Of a DNA stretch of 64,000 nucleotides, positions 11,195 to 21,627 are shown one piece after another. Positions within the stretch are counted from its first letter, which is position 1; each line of letters starts with the position of its first letter. This stretch comes from Coniochaeta sp. PMI_546 (Eukaryota; Ascomycota; Sordariomycetes; Coniochaetales; Coniochaetaceae). Both the position numbers and the translations under genes were made by a program. A model generated the notes under the pieces. The model searched no databases and was not told the DNA's origin. It saw only the letters and a program-made list of their open reading frames with translations. The stretch is taken from NCBI GenBank assembly GCA_021432605.1, contig MU271156.1, forward strand, positions 62,001 to 126,000, written 5' to 3'.

Positions 11195-12467
11195 TCAGCG
11201 GTGCTCCGGCTTCGCCCAGCGCTGCTCCGGATCCAAGCCGCTCCATTCATTCTCGTCGATCCAGTTGTCCCAGGAATCGCCCTCTCCGCCTCCAGGAGTG
11301 CCGATTCGGCTCGCTTGTCCCGGAATATCGAGGAACTTGCTCTGTGGTTGCATGGCATGGAAGTAGTCCGTCGGCGGGGCGCCATACGCGTTGAGCTGCT
11401 TCGGAACGCTGCTATCGTCCGGTACCGTGGTATTAAAATTCGAGCTGCTGAACTGCGCGTAATCGAAGTTGTCAGTGCCTGTCAAGTCGGACATACCGAA
11501 GAAGGCTCCTGCTAGCGGATCGTTCATGTCGATGTTGGCGAGCAGTTTGGCATCGTTCGGCAACTCGGAGGTGAATGAGGATTGGAAAAGCGGCTGGTCC
11601 ACATTTCCACTCGACAAGGATTGCGGAGCGACGTATGTGGTATACTGTTGAGGTGGCGCGACTTGCGGTGTGGAAGTAGACGAACTGGAGGTATCCGCGT
11701 ATCCTGACGCTGGAGAAAGCACCGGCGGCGAGTCGACTATCGATGGCCGTTTCTGACTCCTGGGAGACTGCATGTAGCTTGCGCCGCTCGAATGCGAATG
11801 GGTGGCCGATAGAGGCGAAGGTCGATGTACTGCTTGAGACCGGTCGCTGAAGCTGCTGGAGGTAGGAGGCTGAACGGCGGAATGGAACATCGGCGAAGCA
11901 GTGGACTGCGGCGAGCTTGCCTGGATTCCTTGGAAATAGGCCGACTGCTGCATCTGCTGGCCCATTCTGGCGGCATTGGGAAAGCTTTCGGCGAACAGCT
12001 TGTCCACCTCCTTTTGCCGTGCCATGCTGGCCATGGCTACCTGACCCGTAAGATAGGCGCTCAGCCTACTGTTCATGTCGGGCGAGGATGTTTGGAGGTG
12101 GGCCGCCAGGGCTCGGTAGTGGCGTGGCAAGTCATCGTCTTCCTCCTCGTACATCTCTTCCTTCATGACAATCTCCTCGGATATCTTAAAGCCCTTTCCA
12201 GTTCGCTTCTTGTGGATCTCTGAGGCCATGCGTGCCGATTGGACGCGAGCCTCGATGCTGCGGTCTGCCCTGCGAGACGCGGCTATATATGCCCTCTCCT
12301 GGTTTTCTTCGTGGGATCTCTCGGTCTGAAGACACGTGTTAGACGTTGCTATTCGACGACGAAGGGGAACCGGGCATCTTGTCAACGCGCGGGAATAATA
12401 CCTTCTTCATCGCTCTCTCTGAAGATATGCCCACTGGCCCGGAGACGTCCAAAGGTCGCTTGGGCAT
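11195..12467 (-). CDS. Conserved fungal protein, low-complexity C-terminus, unknown function
   Basis: Exons 12467-12402 and 12325-11195, joined in phase 0 across a 76-bp intron (GTATTATT donor, GTCTTCAG acceptor), give 398 residues starting MPKRPLDVSGP. The N-terminal 110 residues are charged and helical: a basic stretch ERAYIAASRRADRSIEARVQ is followed by SEIHKKRTGKGFKI and an acidic EEMYEEEDDDLPRHYRALAA. This block resembles a conserved uncharacterised Pezizomycotina family as I remember it. The rest, about 130-398, is rich in Ser, Pro, Gln and Met with no obvious fold, which suggests a disordered, possibly transcription-related protein. There is no DNA-binding motif I can name and no signal peptide. 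An upstream start within the exon 2 frame (12385) would read through the intron and is less likely. Confidence 0.7.
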
Positions 12468-15460
12468 CGTGATAAATGTTATGTGTGTAGGTGATTTTTT
12501 CTTTTTTTGATGAAGCTAAGCTAGTTCACTGGCAATACACTTCGATATAGCGTCCAAGTCGTGATATGAAACTTCCGAGTCACAGAATTGAAAACAACTG
12601 GATTGTAAGGCTCTTATCAGGACACGCTCGTGGGAAAACTTCGAAGCCGACGTGAGCCACAGGCGGATAGAGGCAAAGGCTGTTTTGGTCTGTAAGAAGG
12701 TGAAGTTTATTTTTCGCGAAGCTGGATCCATCCCCCACGGGCGCCTGGGAGGGAAATTGGTTATATACAGTATGTCTCTCGTCGACCCCTGTCCGTGTGA
12801 CGGGACAATCGCCCCAGAGAAAAAGGACATTGAGACGGCAGATTGCAGTGCATATCGGCTCGTTCTAACCATGGGCAGCTACCAGTCTGATTTCCATCAC
12901 AACCCGATCCACTGGGATGGAGTGTTGATCGGAAGAACGCTGAGGAGATCGATCTGGGATGGCTTGCGCGGCATGTGGCCACTGACCACTGGCCGCTTAC
13001 TACTGCAAAGTAAAGTACTGGTAGCATGCTTGTTACTGCTCGCCGGCTGAGGAAGGTACCACTGGGTAACCATGAAAAATGCACCTGCATTCTCCCCCCT
13101 TGGCCCTCTCCTTGTTCCCAAAGTGCATGGGCGCTAGCAAGTCTCTGGTATCTCGCCCCGCCTTTAGACCGGGTAGAGTATTTACCGGCGTTGGCACTCC
13201 TCACTTTGGCCAGCATCACCGCTGTACAATAGTAGAAAGATCTACTGCGTAGTGTAGGATCGCTGTTGCTGTGGTAGGAAAAGCCAAGAAACTCCCGATC
13301 GAAGGCTCTTGTGTTTACTCGAGTCGCGCCGGAGCCTCAGCCGAATGCCACAACTACACAGTATGTTGGTCTTCCTCTACGAAGACTACGATAATGTAAC
13401 CCACAGCAACCTCTTCCGCATATTCTGCGTGAGATTAAAACATCAATTCTCTCCCTCCGCCTCCAAAAGCCGACAAGAAGTGGTGTTGCCCGGAAGAGCT
13501 TGGTTGATACACCACATTAAGTTGAGCGAAGAGATGCTGTCTCACGCACTTCAGCGTGGATGTGCGGGGCGGTGTGTTACTCCAATGAGAAAGCGGTGGG
13601 CTTTACCTGTTACCCTATCAGCTTCGACGGAGAGACAGCTCCTACCTCCTCCTACACTGTACCTATGCAGAACGCAGGACCATAGTACGCAGTAGCTGAC
13701 GGAAGGGCGGGCAAATGTGGTACTTACTATCTGGCAATCGGAAGTCGCACAAAGCGTGGACAATGATTGCCCCCAACAACCTAACTGTGTGGTCAACCTC
13801 TCTACCTCAGCCCCGTGACGTCACGCTCAAGGTAAGGTTAAGTGATAGAGGCGGTCTTTCATTTCACAGAGGGTGGAAGACTGTTTCTGGCGTAGCTTGT
13901 TTTAACTCTTTGCTTGGTTGGACTCATTGTCAACGGATGTGTGGTGAGTGTGTTGGTTGTGCGCACAAGTCCGGAGCATTTGCTCCGGAGAGTTTGCTCC
14001 GGCCTGCCAGGATCGCCCCCAACAACCTCTTGCGGTACATCTGGTGACCTGAACCCACCACCCACAGCACTAACAGCGCTAGTGGAGAAGTCGCCGATTG
14101 CCCACCACCTACGCGCGCAAAGAGCCCGGAGCATTGAGTAGGAGTCGAATCAACACCAGCCACATGCGGAGCGACCTGCATTTGCAAACCATGCGGGCAG
14201 TTTTCTGTCTCTTTGATGCAAGCCGTATGCGAGACGCGAAACCGGATATGATGGCATGGATGGAGCCAATGGCTCTCTTGGGCGCACGATAACGCGCAGT
14301 CCCGTGAGCGGTAGAAACAGCCTACCGTCGAACGGACTGTGCCACACTCGCTCACTATCGAGCGACGTGTGCGCCACTTCTCTGGGCATTGGCTCTCTTG
14401 AGATCCAATCACCCTCTGAGCCTGAGCTACATGTAGTGCCCATACCTCTTGACTGCGAATGAACAAGATACTCTACATTGTACCTTCTTACTGTCCGTAT
14501 ATCTATGCACTTTGCTGCTTGGTCGGCCGATCGGCGTCTTTCGCCTCCGAGGCGTATCAAAGCTTGTACATCTGTATAGTGTACATACATAACCAGGTAC
14601 GGTTACACTCACTTCTTCTCGACGATCTCGAAGCGATGGGATTTCGGAGAAAGTCCATGCTGACAAAGATTGACCCCATCTTGTTGTGTGTACACTGTAT
14701 ATGTATGGTCCAATTGGTACTGTCGATCCCGAGCAGCCCAGCCAATACTTGCGGCACGCCAGAGATCGTACCAGCAATTGCTCCCATCCACACTCTTCAG
14801 CACGTTGTCGAGTTCAGTAGTGTATTGCCACAAATTAGACACCAATTTCAGCTGGGGGAAACGCTACTAAGATAAACTAACAGCGGATTCCCATAACCGG
14901 ATCGTCGGTCGACAGCCAGGCACTCATAGTCCTGGCTTATAATACACACATTATATTGTATTTGGAATGATTTTAGAATGTGGCGTCGTGATGCGTGTAC
15001 GGTTATTGCTTTTACTTTGTATCGTCTCGTCTGGTGTTAGGCGTATCCAAAGTTTCAACCTCCAGCGTCCCCGGCAGACTCTACCACAATCGACCGCTGC
15101 ACTCACGACTTGGCAACGATCCTTTTGGTCGGCTCTCGTCTTCTTTTTGGATATCGTGATGCCTTATTTCACGACATGACATCATCTTATAATCAGGGGA
15201 CTGCCAAGCAACAACCCTTAATTAACCCTTGAAGCATCGGATCTTCTTTGTTGTTCGGGAAAGCTAACCAGCTCCGGCCAAGATGCTGGAGACCTCCTTC
15301 GTGGTGTCAAAAAATAGGCTCCGCCTCTCCGCCCATCCCTTTCCCGCTTCGTACAGACTGACGGCCCAATCGCATCAGCCGGAAGAGATCTCCTAACCGC
15401 TTTCATCGGAGCGGGGTCTGACGTCAAATTTCCAACATGCGATGCAACATTGGTTGGTCA
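12468..15460. other. Gene-poor region
   Basis: About 3 kb without a supportable gene. Frames up to 178 codons occur on both strands but show no recognisable protein. Local structure includes an inverted repeat at 13971-13988, two copies of a GATTGCCCCCAACAACCT-like phrase (about 13764 and 14012) and two copies of a TGGCTCTCTTG phrase (about 14269 and 14390). These may be debris of older duplications. Confidence 0.45.
13971..13988. repeat. Short inverted repeat, 8-bp arms
   Basis: CCGGAGCA and TGCTCCGG are perfect reverse complements separated by two bases. The arm TGCTCCGG is repeated once more ten bases downstream, and CCGGAGCATT recurs near 14126. No gene is adjacent. It could be a short hairpin or a remnant of a repeat; I infer no function. 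Confidence 0.35.
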
Positions 15461-15935
15461 GATCTAGATAAGGTTGCGGTCGTGTTTGGGATCTATCTTC
15501 TCAAGTTGCAATGGATCTACACAATTTATGTACAGCAAGGGGATTTCGCTCCAGTAGCCGGCAGGGCGGAACTCGGTCGCTGCTGATCGCTGCTCGGGCC
15601 GGTGACTCGCAAATTTCAGTGCAAGAATGCCGGCAGAGGGCTTTCGGCATGTTTTGAGAACCCTTCTTGCTTTGAAATCATCTACTTGTGGTACGGAATA
15701 ACCACACGCCCGGCATATGAGGGTCTCAGCAAAGTACCTTGGGAATGAATTCGCGCACCATATCTTTATCGCCCATGAAATGCTAAACAGACTGGCCCAA
15801 ATTATACAAAGTCCTGGTAGCCTAGAGTTGTGCCTTGTCTGATGCATAAGTACTCACGCTGTTGGCAGCATCCTTGGCGAAGTCGTCGGCTGGCATGAGA
15901 ACTGTCACGATACCGTCAGAACCCTAGCTGGTCCG
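15461..15935 (-). pseudogene. Possible gene relic
   Basis: On the minus strand a protein-like run DGIVTVLMPADDFAKDAANS ends in a GTGAGT donor near 15858. It is followed by a TTTAG acceptor and a second run HFMGDKDMVREFIPK, after which a GTACTT follows and no convincing continuation is found. A further 127-codon frame (15847-15464) overlaps in another frame. This looks like two exons of a gene whose ends are lost, but the evidence is only composition and splice-like signals, and I do not recognise the family. Confidence 0.25.
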
Positions 15936-16231
15936 GGCTGCGCTGGGAGTGGGATATTATCCGCTCTTGATCTGTCCGTCATTGTCGGAAGGAGCTACGA
16001 TTTGGATCCGAGGTTTACACTTCTCCCGAACCTTTAGTTTATCGCAGTACGAAGACGGAAGATACGAGGAAGTGGCAGACCGGGATGCAGGTGCCGCGTT
16101 CCGAACGGATCAGAAAGAGGGGCCTTCAAGGTTAAAGCGCGCTGAATAGCAAGAGTAAGAGTCAAGCAATGGCTACAACATAGAGTAATCTATGGCTTCG
16201 CCAACACATGTTAAGACCTGCTTAAAAGCTC
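15936..16231. other. Region upstream of tRNA-Lys, nothing recognised
   Basis: No gene seen. The bases just before the tRNA, GCTTAAAAGCTC, resemble the 5' flank of the second tRNA-Lys copy at 18510, so some flanking sequence seems to have been duplicated along with the tRNA. Confidence 0.4.
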
Positions 16232-16304
16232 GCCCGGTTAGCTCAATCGGTAGAGCGTGAGACTCTTAATCTCAAGGTTGCGGGTTCGACCCCCGCATCG
16301 GGCT
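16232..16304 (+). tRNA. tRNA-Lys (anticodon CTT)
   Basis: The 73-base gene folds as a full cloverleaf. The acceptor stem GCCCGGT pairs with ATCGGGC (one G-T pair), the D arm is GCTC-AATCGGTA-GAGC, the anticodon stem TGAGA/TCTCA holds the loop CTCTTAA with anticodon CTT, and the T arm is GCGGG-TTCGACC-CCCGC. The discriminator is T at 16304, read from the unprocessed DNA without CCA. There is no intron. An identical copy lies on the opposite strand at 18438-18510. Confidence 0.96.
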
Positions 16305-16362
16305 CAATTCCTGATGCTGCCTTTCAAAGGCAATCAATTTCTTTTGTCATTTTCGTATTACG

Positions 16363-16490
16363 TTTCCATCTTTCCATCTTTCCATCTTTCCATCTTTCCA
16401 TCTTTCCATCTTTCCATCTTTNNNNNNNNNNTTTCCATCTTTCCATCTTTCCATCTTTCCATCTTTCCATCTTTCCATCTTTCCATCTTT
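16363..16490. repeat. TTTCCATC minisatellite
   Basis: A perfect tandem array of the 8-base unit TTTCCATC: about seven copies stand on each side of a run of ten N. The array lies directly downstream of the tRNA-Lys gene. Because the N run is inside the array, the true copy number is unknown and the array is probably longer than shown. Each three units encode an 8-residue repeat, so long open frames across it are artefacts. Confidence 0.97.
16422..16431. other. Assembly gap (10 N)
   Basis: Ten unresolved bases placed inside the TTTCCATC array, the expected outcome when reads cannot span a tandem repeat. Ten is likely a placeholder length rather than a measured distance. Confidence 0.99.
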
Positions 16491-16659
16491 TTAATATGTC
16501 GACATTTACGAACAGGGGATCTTGAAGTTCTTTCTGATCACGTCCCGAAGATGGAATCAAAGACGCACAATACTCTTGCCATGCTTAACATCGGTGAGAT
16601 TGCACTTCCAGCCGCCTCAAGACTATAAGTGATCACGCCTATCTTTACTCCCGGTGTCT

Positions 16660-17807
16660 TCATACCCTCTGTATGGCCTTAATCCTATTCTCGATTGCCT
16701 TTGAAACGACCCACGCACCCTGGGCACCCTCGAATCCATGAGGTACTCCAGGATACAAGTGAAACTCGACTTCGACATGCGCTTCAGCCAGCCGTTGCGC
16801 AAACCGAAGGTCTTCGTCCCGGAACAAGTCCAGCCCTCCGACGTCGATGTACGTGCTCGGTAGACCCCCCAGAGACTTAGCCCTCCCCGGTGCGGCATAT
16901 TGCGAGACATCGGCATCCTCCTTCCCTCGCTTGTCAGCGCCCACGTACGCGTCCCAGCCCATGACGTTATCTTCCGCTTTCCAGGTCAGGAATGACTTAG
17001 TCGGCCAGTCGTCGGGATAGTGCGTGCGGTCGTCAAGCATGGGGTAGACGAGCACCTGCTTCGCGACCGGCGGATTGAGACCCCTATCGCGAGCCATCAA
17101 CACCGTTCCGGCTGCAAGTCCGCCGCCCGCGCTGTCGCCGAAGACGACGATGCGCTCGGGGTCAATGTGCATCTCTCGCGCGTGGGCCGAAAGCCACTCC
17201 AGTGCGGCGTAGCAGTCGTTGACTGCCGCCGGCGCCGGGTACTCGGGCGCACGCACGTAGTCCACGGCGAAGTGCTGCACGCCTTGGGCTACGACGCTCC
17301 TAGCTATCTCTGGCGCGAAGATCTCCACTGTGCAGCAAATCATGCCTCCGCCGTGGATGTTCTGTATGTCGGGTGTTAGCTGCCGTGTCTCAGGGATCTT
17401 TACTCTCCCTCCGAACGCCAATTCGCCATAACCGTCACCTTACTTACCAAGACCGCCGACCTCAACGGCTCCCCCTCCTTTGGCGGTGCACGCTGCTCCG
17501 CCGTCGCGAACCGACTGACTGTGAACTTGTGCGTGCCGTCCGGGCTGTCGAGCTCGACCTTTGTCTCCTCCACCTGCTCCGGGTAAGGTGCCAGCCTGAA
17601 GAGGGCGCCGAGCAAGCTCTCGGTAAAAGCCCGCAGCTCAAACACGTCCTTCCATTTGCTCTTGAGCGGTAGCGTGCCTTCGGGTGCCACGTTTGCCGAG
17701 GCGATTCTCAGCCACTCAGCATCGTAGCGGAGGCCGTGCTTCTTCTGCAAGGCCGTCTTTGCCGATTCTAGAGGCTCTGGAAGGGCGCTATCTTGCGGAC
17801 CGGACAT
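16660..17807 (-). CDS. Alpha/beta-hydrolase esterase, HSL-like family
   Basis: Serine carboxylesterase/lipase of the hormone-sensitive-lipase-like type (alpha/beta-hydrolase_3). Exons 17807-17448 and 17361-16660, joined in phase 0 across an 86-bp intron (GTAAGTAAGG...CATACAG), give 353 residues starting MSGPQDSALPEP. The oxyanion motif HGGG is at 123-126, formed just after the intron (AVL-NIHGGGM). The nucleophile elbow is GDSAGG at 195-200 (Ser197), the acid is probably Asp298 in GGLDLFRDE, and the base is His328 in VPHGF, so the triad is complete. There is no signal peptide, so it is probably intracellular; the natural substrate cannot be told from sequence. The two tRNA-Lys genes lie on either side. 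I chose the start because it is the first ATG of the open frame and gives the usual N-terminal cap region. Confidence 0.9.
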
Positions 17808-18437
17808 CTTGTGCTCTGCTGCGGTCAGGTTGTAGGTAGGTAGGTGGAATATGATATATTAAGCAGTGTGCGTGCGGCTGGTGTGAGACACTAAATGTAA
17901 GTTTCCCACAGTAGACGAATTCTTGGGGGAGCTGAAGCAAGACAATGTGAGCGAAGCTGGAGTTGGAGCTCTGGTGATTTATATCGTCTGCTGTGCGCAA
18001 CACTTGTTGAGAATTACACTATTCCCCGTCGGCTTTCTAGCGTCGCGGCACATGTCCCGAACTTCCTGGCGCCCAGGGTTTCAGTGAATCCTTTTATCCG
18101 GGCGCGGGCAATCACGTCTACGCCGTCTATAGAGGCTCCCCGACGGGACACTTATAGATGGATACCTTTGCAGTGTACAGCTGAGTGCGGCAGACATATC
18201 GTTTCTTGACCGGAGCAAGAGGCACCAGAACAAGTACCTTTGGGATTGGGGCGCGCCCACCAGGTCTGTCACACTCTTTCTCTTTTCCGCAGCACATACC
18301 TTGCCAATCCGCAGATTTGCAGCAGGCGATGATTCGATGAGCGCAGAGTGTGGCTTCGTTCCCCGCAGGACTTCGGCAGTGCAGGGCAAAAAAGCAAAAG
18401 AGGAATGATACCAAGTGAATGGCAACATCGGGAATTG
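17808..18437. other. Esterase promoter region and spacer
   Basis: About 630 bases between the esterase start and the second tRNA. Open frames that run from here through the tRNA are shadows. No other gene is recognised. Confidence 0.45.
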
Positions 18438-18510
18438 AGCCCGATGCGGGGGTCGAACCCGCAACCTTGAGATTAAGAGTCTCACGCTCTACCGATTGAG
18501 CTAACCGGGC
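18438..18510 (-). tRNA. tRNA-Lys (anticodon CTT), inverted copy
   Basis: Reverse complement of this stretch is base-for-base the same 73 nt as the tRNA-Lys at 16232-16304, with intact acceptor, D, anticodon (CTT) and T arms and no intron. The 3' flank AATTCCCGATGTTGCCATTCA matches the other copy's AATTCCTGATGCTGCCTTTCA closely, and the 5' flanks share a GCTTAAA...AGCTC stretch. The duplicated unit therefore extends a little beyond the tRNA on both sides. Confidence 0.96.
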
Positions 18511-19441
18511 TGCAGAGCTGTTTAAGCGGGTGATTGGTTGAGAACAAGCGAGGCTATCTTGTATTATAATCTGACTCGTGCGGTGGACCTGGTTGCCGAA
18601 GCTCAACTTGAATGAGTACCATAGTGCAATAATGTGAATGATACGATACAATGCCTCGAACTGCAACTGAGATGTACGTGGGCACGACTGCGCGAGGGCG
18701 TGGTCGTAAACACCGAAGAATGAAGCCCGACTTCATAATAAGGGTCCGACCTGGGCATGGGGATCTGATTGAAACGGGGATGCGATTAATCCCAATCCGA
18801 ACAACAAGGAAACCAAACGAACGAGGAGTTGACTGTGACTGTACGAGACTATTGTGCAGTCCTGACTCCGCATCAGCCTAAAGTGCATGTTGCTTGGTTA
18901 TCGTCGATGTGAACTTCGGCGCCCGATCCTAGGTAATGTTGGACTGGGTTCTTGACTCTTCCAGACTTGGGAGAAGATCAGTTCAGGTCGAGAAATGTCG
19001 CTCGCCAGGGACTCACTCCACTGCGCTCGACGAACTGCAGAGTTTGGAGTGTCTGATAGCTGGGTGTTTGCTTGCGCGAGTGTATTGAGCGTCGACTATT
19101 TGAGGCAGGTGAGGCGCGAAATAGCAAAGAGCTAAAGCGCGCTTCTGTCGATGGAAGTCGGTGTCCGTCCGAGAACAAGGACGAGAGGAGCCCGAGGGGC
19201 GGTTATAGAAGTCGCAGTCGAGATCCAACTTGGTCGACTATGTGCAGTATGAGGAAGGACCGGACCATGGTCATACAATTAGGAAAGCATAACTAAACTG
19301 GCAAGACGGAGCCAAACTACCTATGCACAAAAACCACTCGACCGGCTCCTGTAGAAGACTCGATTTTGTTCGTCCAGTATACAGCGCTCATGAATATTTA
19401 CAAGAATCAAGCACTCGATCAATGTCCTCCGATTATCCACA
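18511..19441. other. Intergenic region, nothing recognised
   Basis: About 930 bases between the inverted tRNA and the 3' end of the polygalacturonase gene. Short frames only, none convincing. The right end should hold the polygalacturonase 3' UTR. Confidence 0.45.
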
Positions 19442-20739
19442 TCACGAGGGACATCCCGTAGCAGGATAATTACAGCTCCCACCCTTTCCACCACCCGTAA
19501 CACTAACCCCCTCATACTCAAAGTCGCTACAGCTCCCATCACCACACAGGATATAATAATTATAAGCCTTGCTCCCCGTCGCCGTCCCCTTGACATCAAT
19601 CAGCTTGACGCCCTGAATGAGCACTCCATTCGTCGGGTTCCCAGTCGGACCGCCATTGAGATAATCCTGCTGGATATCGACACCGTAAGTCGTAATCCCG
19701 GTCAGAGTGATGTTTCGGTAAGTGACGTTCTTGATCAGCCCGGTTGTGTTGGAGTTTGTCTTGATGCGGCATCCGTTCTCGCTGTTGATGACCTGCGAGT
19801 TGCTGAACAGCACCGTATCAACGGTATTGTTGCTCTTCCCGCCCACGGACCCGATGCTCAGCCCGTGGCCGCCGGAGCAGTACATGCTGTTCGCGGTGAT
19901 GTGCGTACCGGACGTGACAGCCACGCAATCATCCTGGTTGATGACCGTGATGCTGTCGAGCGTCACGTAGTCGCTGGAGCTGATATCAAACCCGTCGCTG
20001 TTGTGGGCCGCAGCAAGAGTCCCCGAAGCAGCATTCGGGGCGTTGCCGTCCGAGTTGTCCAGCGTCAACCCGGAAATGGTGAGGTGCTGCGCCGTCCCGA
20101 TAGAGAAGCAGTGGACGGGCCAGTTGCGGATGTTGAGGTTAGTGATGGCGCTGTTGTACATCTTCTTGATGACGATGAAGTGGTCCGGCTTGGCGGCGCC
20201 GCCGTTGGAGCCCAGGCCGTCCCAGTAGGCCGGGCCGTTACCGTCGATCACGTGGCCCGGGGCGCCGGTTATGGTCACATTTGTGCCCGAGATGACGATG
20301 GGGTCGAAGTCATTGTTGGGGGTGAAACCGAAGGTCTGAGAGGGCAGTTAGCATTGGCTTTCCGGAAGGAAAGATGGAGATGCGAGACTCGACTCACAGT
20401 CCTTCCCGCAAAGGTCACTGCTGCGCCGGTCTGCAGCTTCTGCAGATCGATCGTGCTTGAGGGCGGAGCGGAGATGTTGGAGAGCACGATGTTGGTGCAC
20501 GACTTGACAGCTGATGAGATGGAGGCAAAGTCTGTGACGGTGCAGGCGGTCCCGGCAACAGTAGTCGTCGGTGTCGGAGTGCTTTTCGGGGCGACGCTGA
20601 CGCTTGTGCTCAGGGTCGTCGGAAGCTGTCACAAGTTAGTGTCTGTTCTCAACCTCCAAGACGGGCAGTCACTTACAGGAGAGCAGACGGCCAAGACAGA
20701 TGGCAGCAGCGCCGCACACGGGACGAGGAATGACTTCAT
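19442..20739 (-). CDS. Secreted endopolygalacturonase, GH28
   Basis: Hydrolyses alpha-1,4-galacturonan of plant pectin outside the cell. Three exons, 20739-20677, 20625-20398 and 20335-19442, all in phase 0 with GTAAGT/GTGAGT donors, give 394 residues. The signal peptide is MKSFLVPCAALLPSVLAVCS. A Ser/Thr/Pro-rich linker (PKSTPTPTTT) is followed by the right-handed beta-helix. The GH28 signatures are all present: NSDGFD at 209-214, QDDC at 231-234, GGHG at 252-255 and RIK at 287-289, covering the catalytic Asp residues and the His. Conserved cysteines remain, with a C-terminal pair in SCNYPATGC. An endo mode of action is inferred from the short, compact type without exo-specific inserts. It implies a plant-associated or plant-degrading lifestyle. 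As is common for such genes, carbon-source regulation is likely but not shown here. Confidence 0.94.
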
Positions 20740-21627
20740 CTTGGCAATGTCACGACTAAGTGTGCGATATCAAGCAGTGGGATACAGCGCCACGGAAGAG
20801 TCTCCGAGTGCCAAGGGTGATCTCTTATATAGGTCGCATTAAGATCTGTTCGGGGCTCCATATTGCAGGAGAGCCGCACCCCCGCTGCCACTCAATCTGA
20901 GATGAGCTAGGGTAGCAGCGTAGGACTGGTATCCGAGGCCATGGTCGAGCATTGGTGGACATTCTCCATTGTCTGGGTCCAGGGACGGGCGTTACTGCCA
21001 CCGTGCAGTTGTTCTATTCAGTCTAGTCCAGGATAGAAGGGAGAACCTGTTCTGTCTCCGAATACAGTACCTCGGATTTTCCAACATGTGCCGGTAGAAT
21101 TCATGCACATTTCTGCGGTAGGGGGGATGTCCCCTGAACATAATAGACAACCATTGGTGGATGAATTCTGGGGCGCCGGATCCCGTCCCTCTAGTCAACC
21201 CCGGAGCTCGGAATCATGATGCATTCGAAGCTTTGCGGCTCAGTCCGCGTGGCAGACTAGTGCATCCAGGCCCGCCAATGGCAGTGATACCTGTGTAGCC
21301 ATAGAAGGCAAAATACCAGGAACAAGAGGAACATTGTGACAGTGTACCAACGAATGAACCGCCGGTGTCCATTTCGCAACACCAGAGATCCCGATCAAGT
21401 ACTGGTTATACGCCGTAAAAGGGGTCCTATCTCGTGTAAACATGCGGCCATTGCTGCAAGAATTCACCGAAACACAGCCTGTCCAAACTCAAGCGACACC
21501 ATTTTGCGTGTTCGTCTACACCCAGGCATCCATAATCGCCTGAGGCTCAAGTCGCTCTTTAAATGTTACATCATTTCCCTTAAACACCATGCCATGCCAA
21601 AGACGCAAACGCCACTCCGCTGTTCGC
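20740..21627. other. Polygalacturonase promoter and UBP2 3' flank
   Basis: About 890 bases containing the upstream region of the polygalacturonase gene and the downstream end of the deubiquitinase gene. No further gene is recognised. Confidence 0.45.

Larger units (their letters stand above)
16305..16659. other. tRNA 3' flank and spacer to the esterase
   Basis: The stretch holds the minisatellite with its assembly gap (16363-16490). The first 20 bases after the tRNA match the 3' flank of the second tRNA copy with a few differences. No gene is seen; protein-like runs across the repeat are only translations of the 8-bp unit. Confidence 0.5.

Noticed and set aside
16257-16628. Frames encoding repeated SIFPSFHL / KDGKMERW runs
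   Set aside because: Pure translation of the TTTCCATC array with an N gap and part of the tRNA; not a protein gene.
19865-20842. 325-codon plus-strand frame
   Set aside because: Antisense to the GH28 gene, including its introns and signal-peptide exon.
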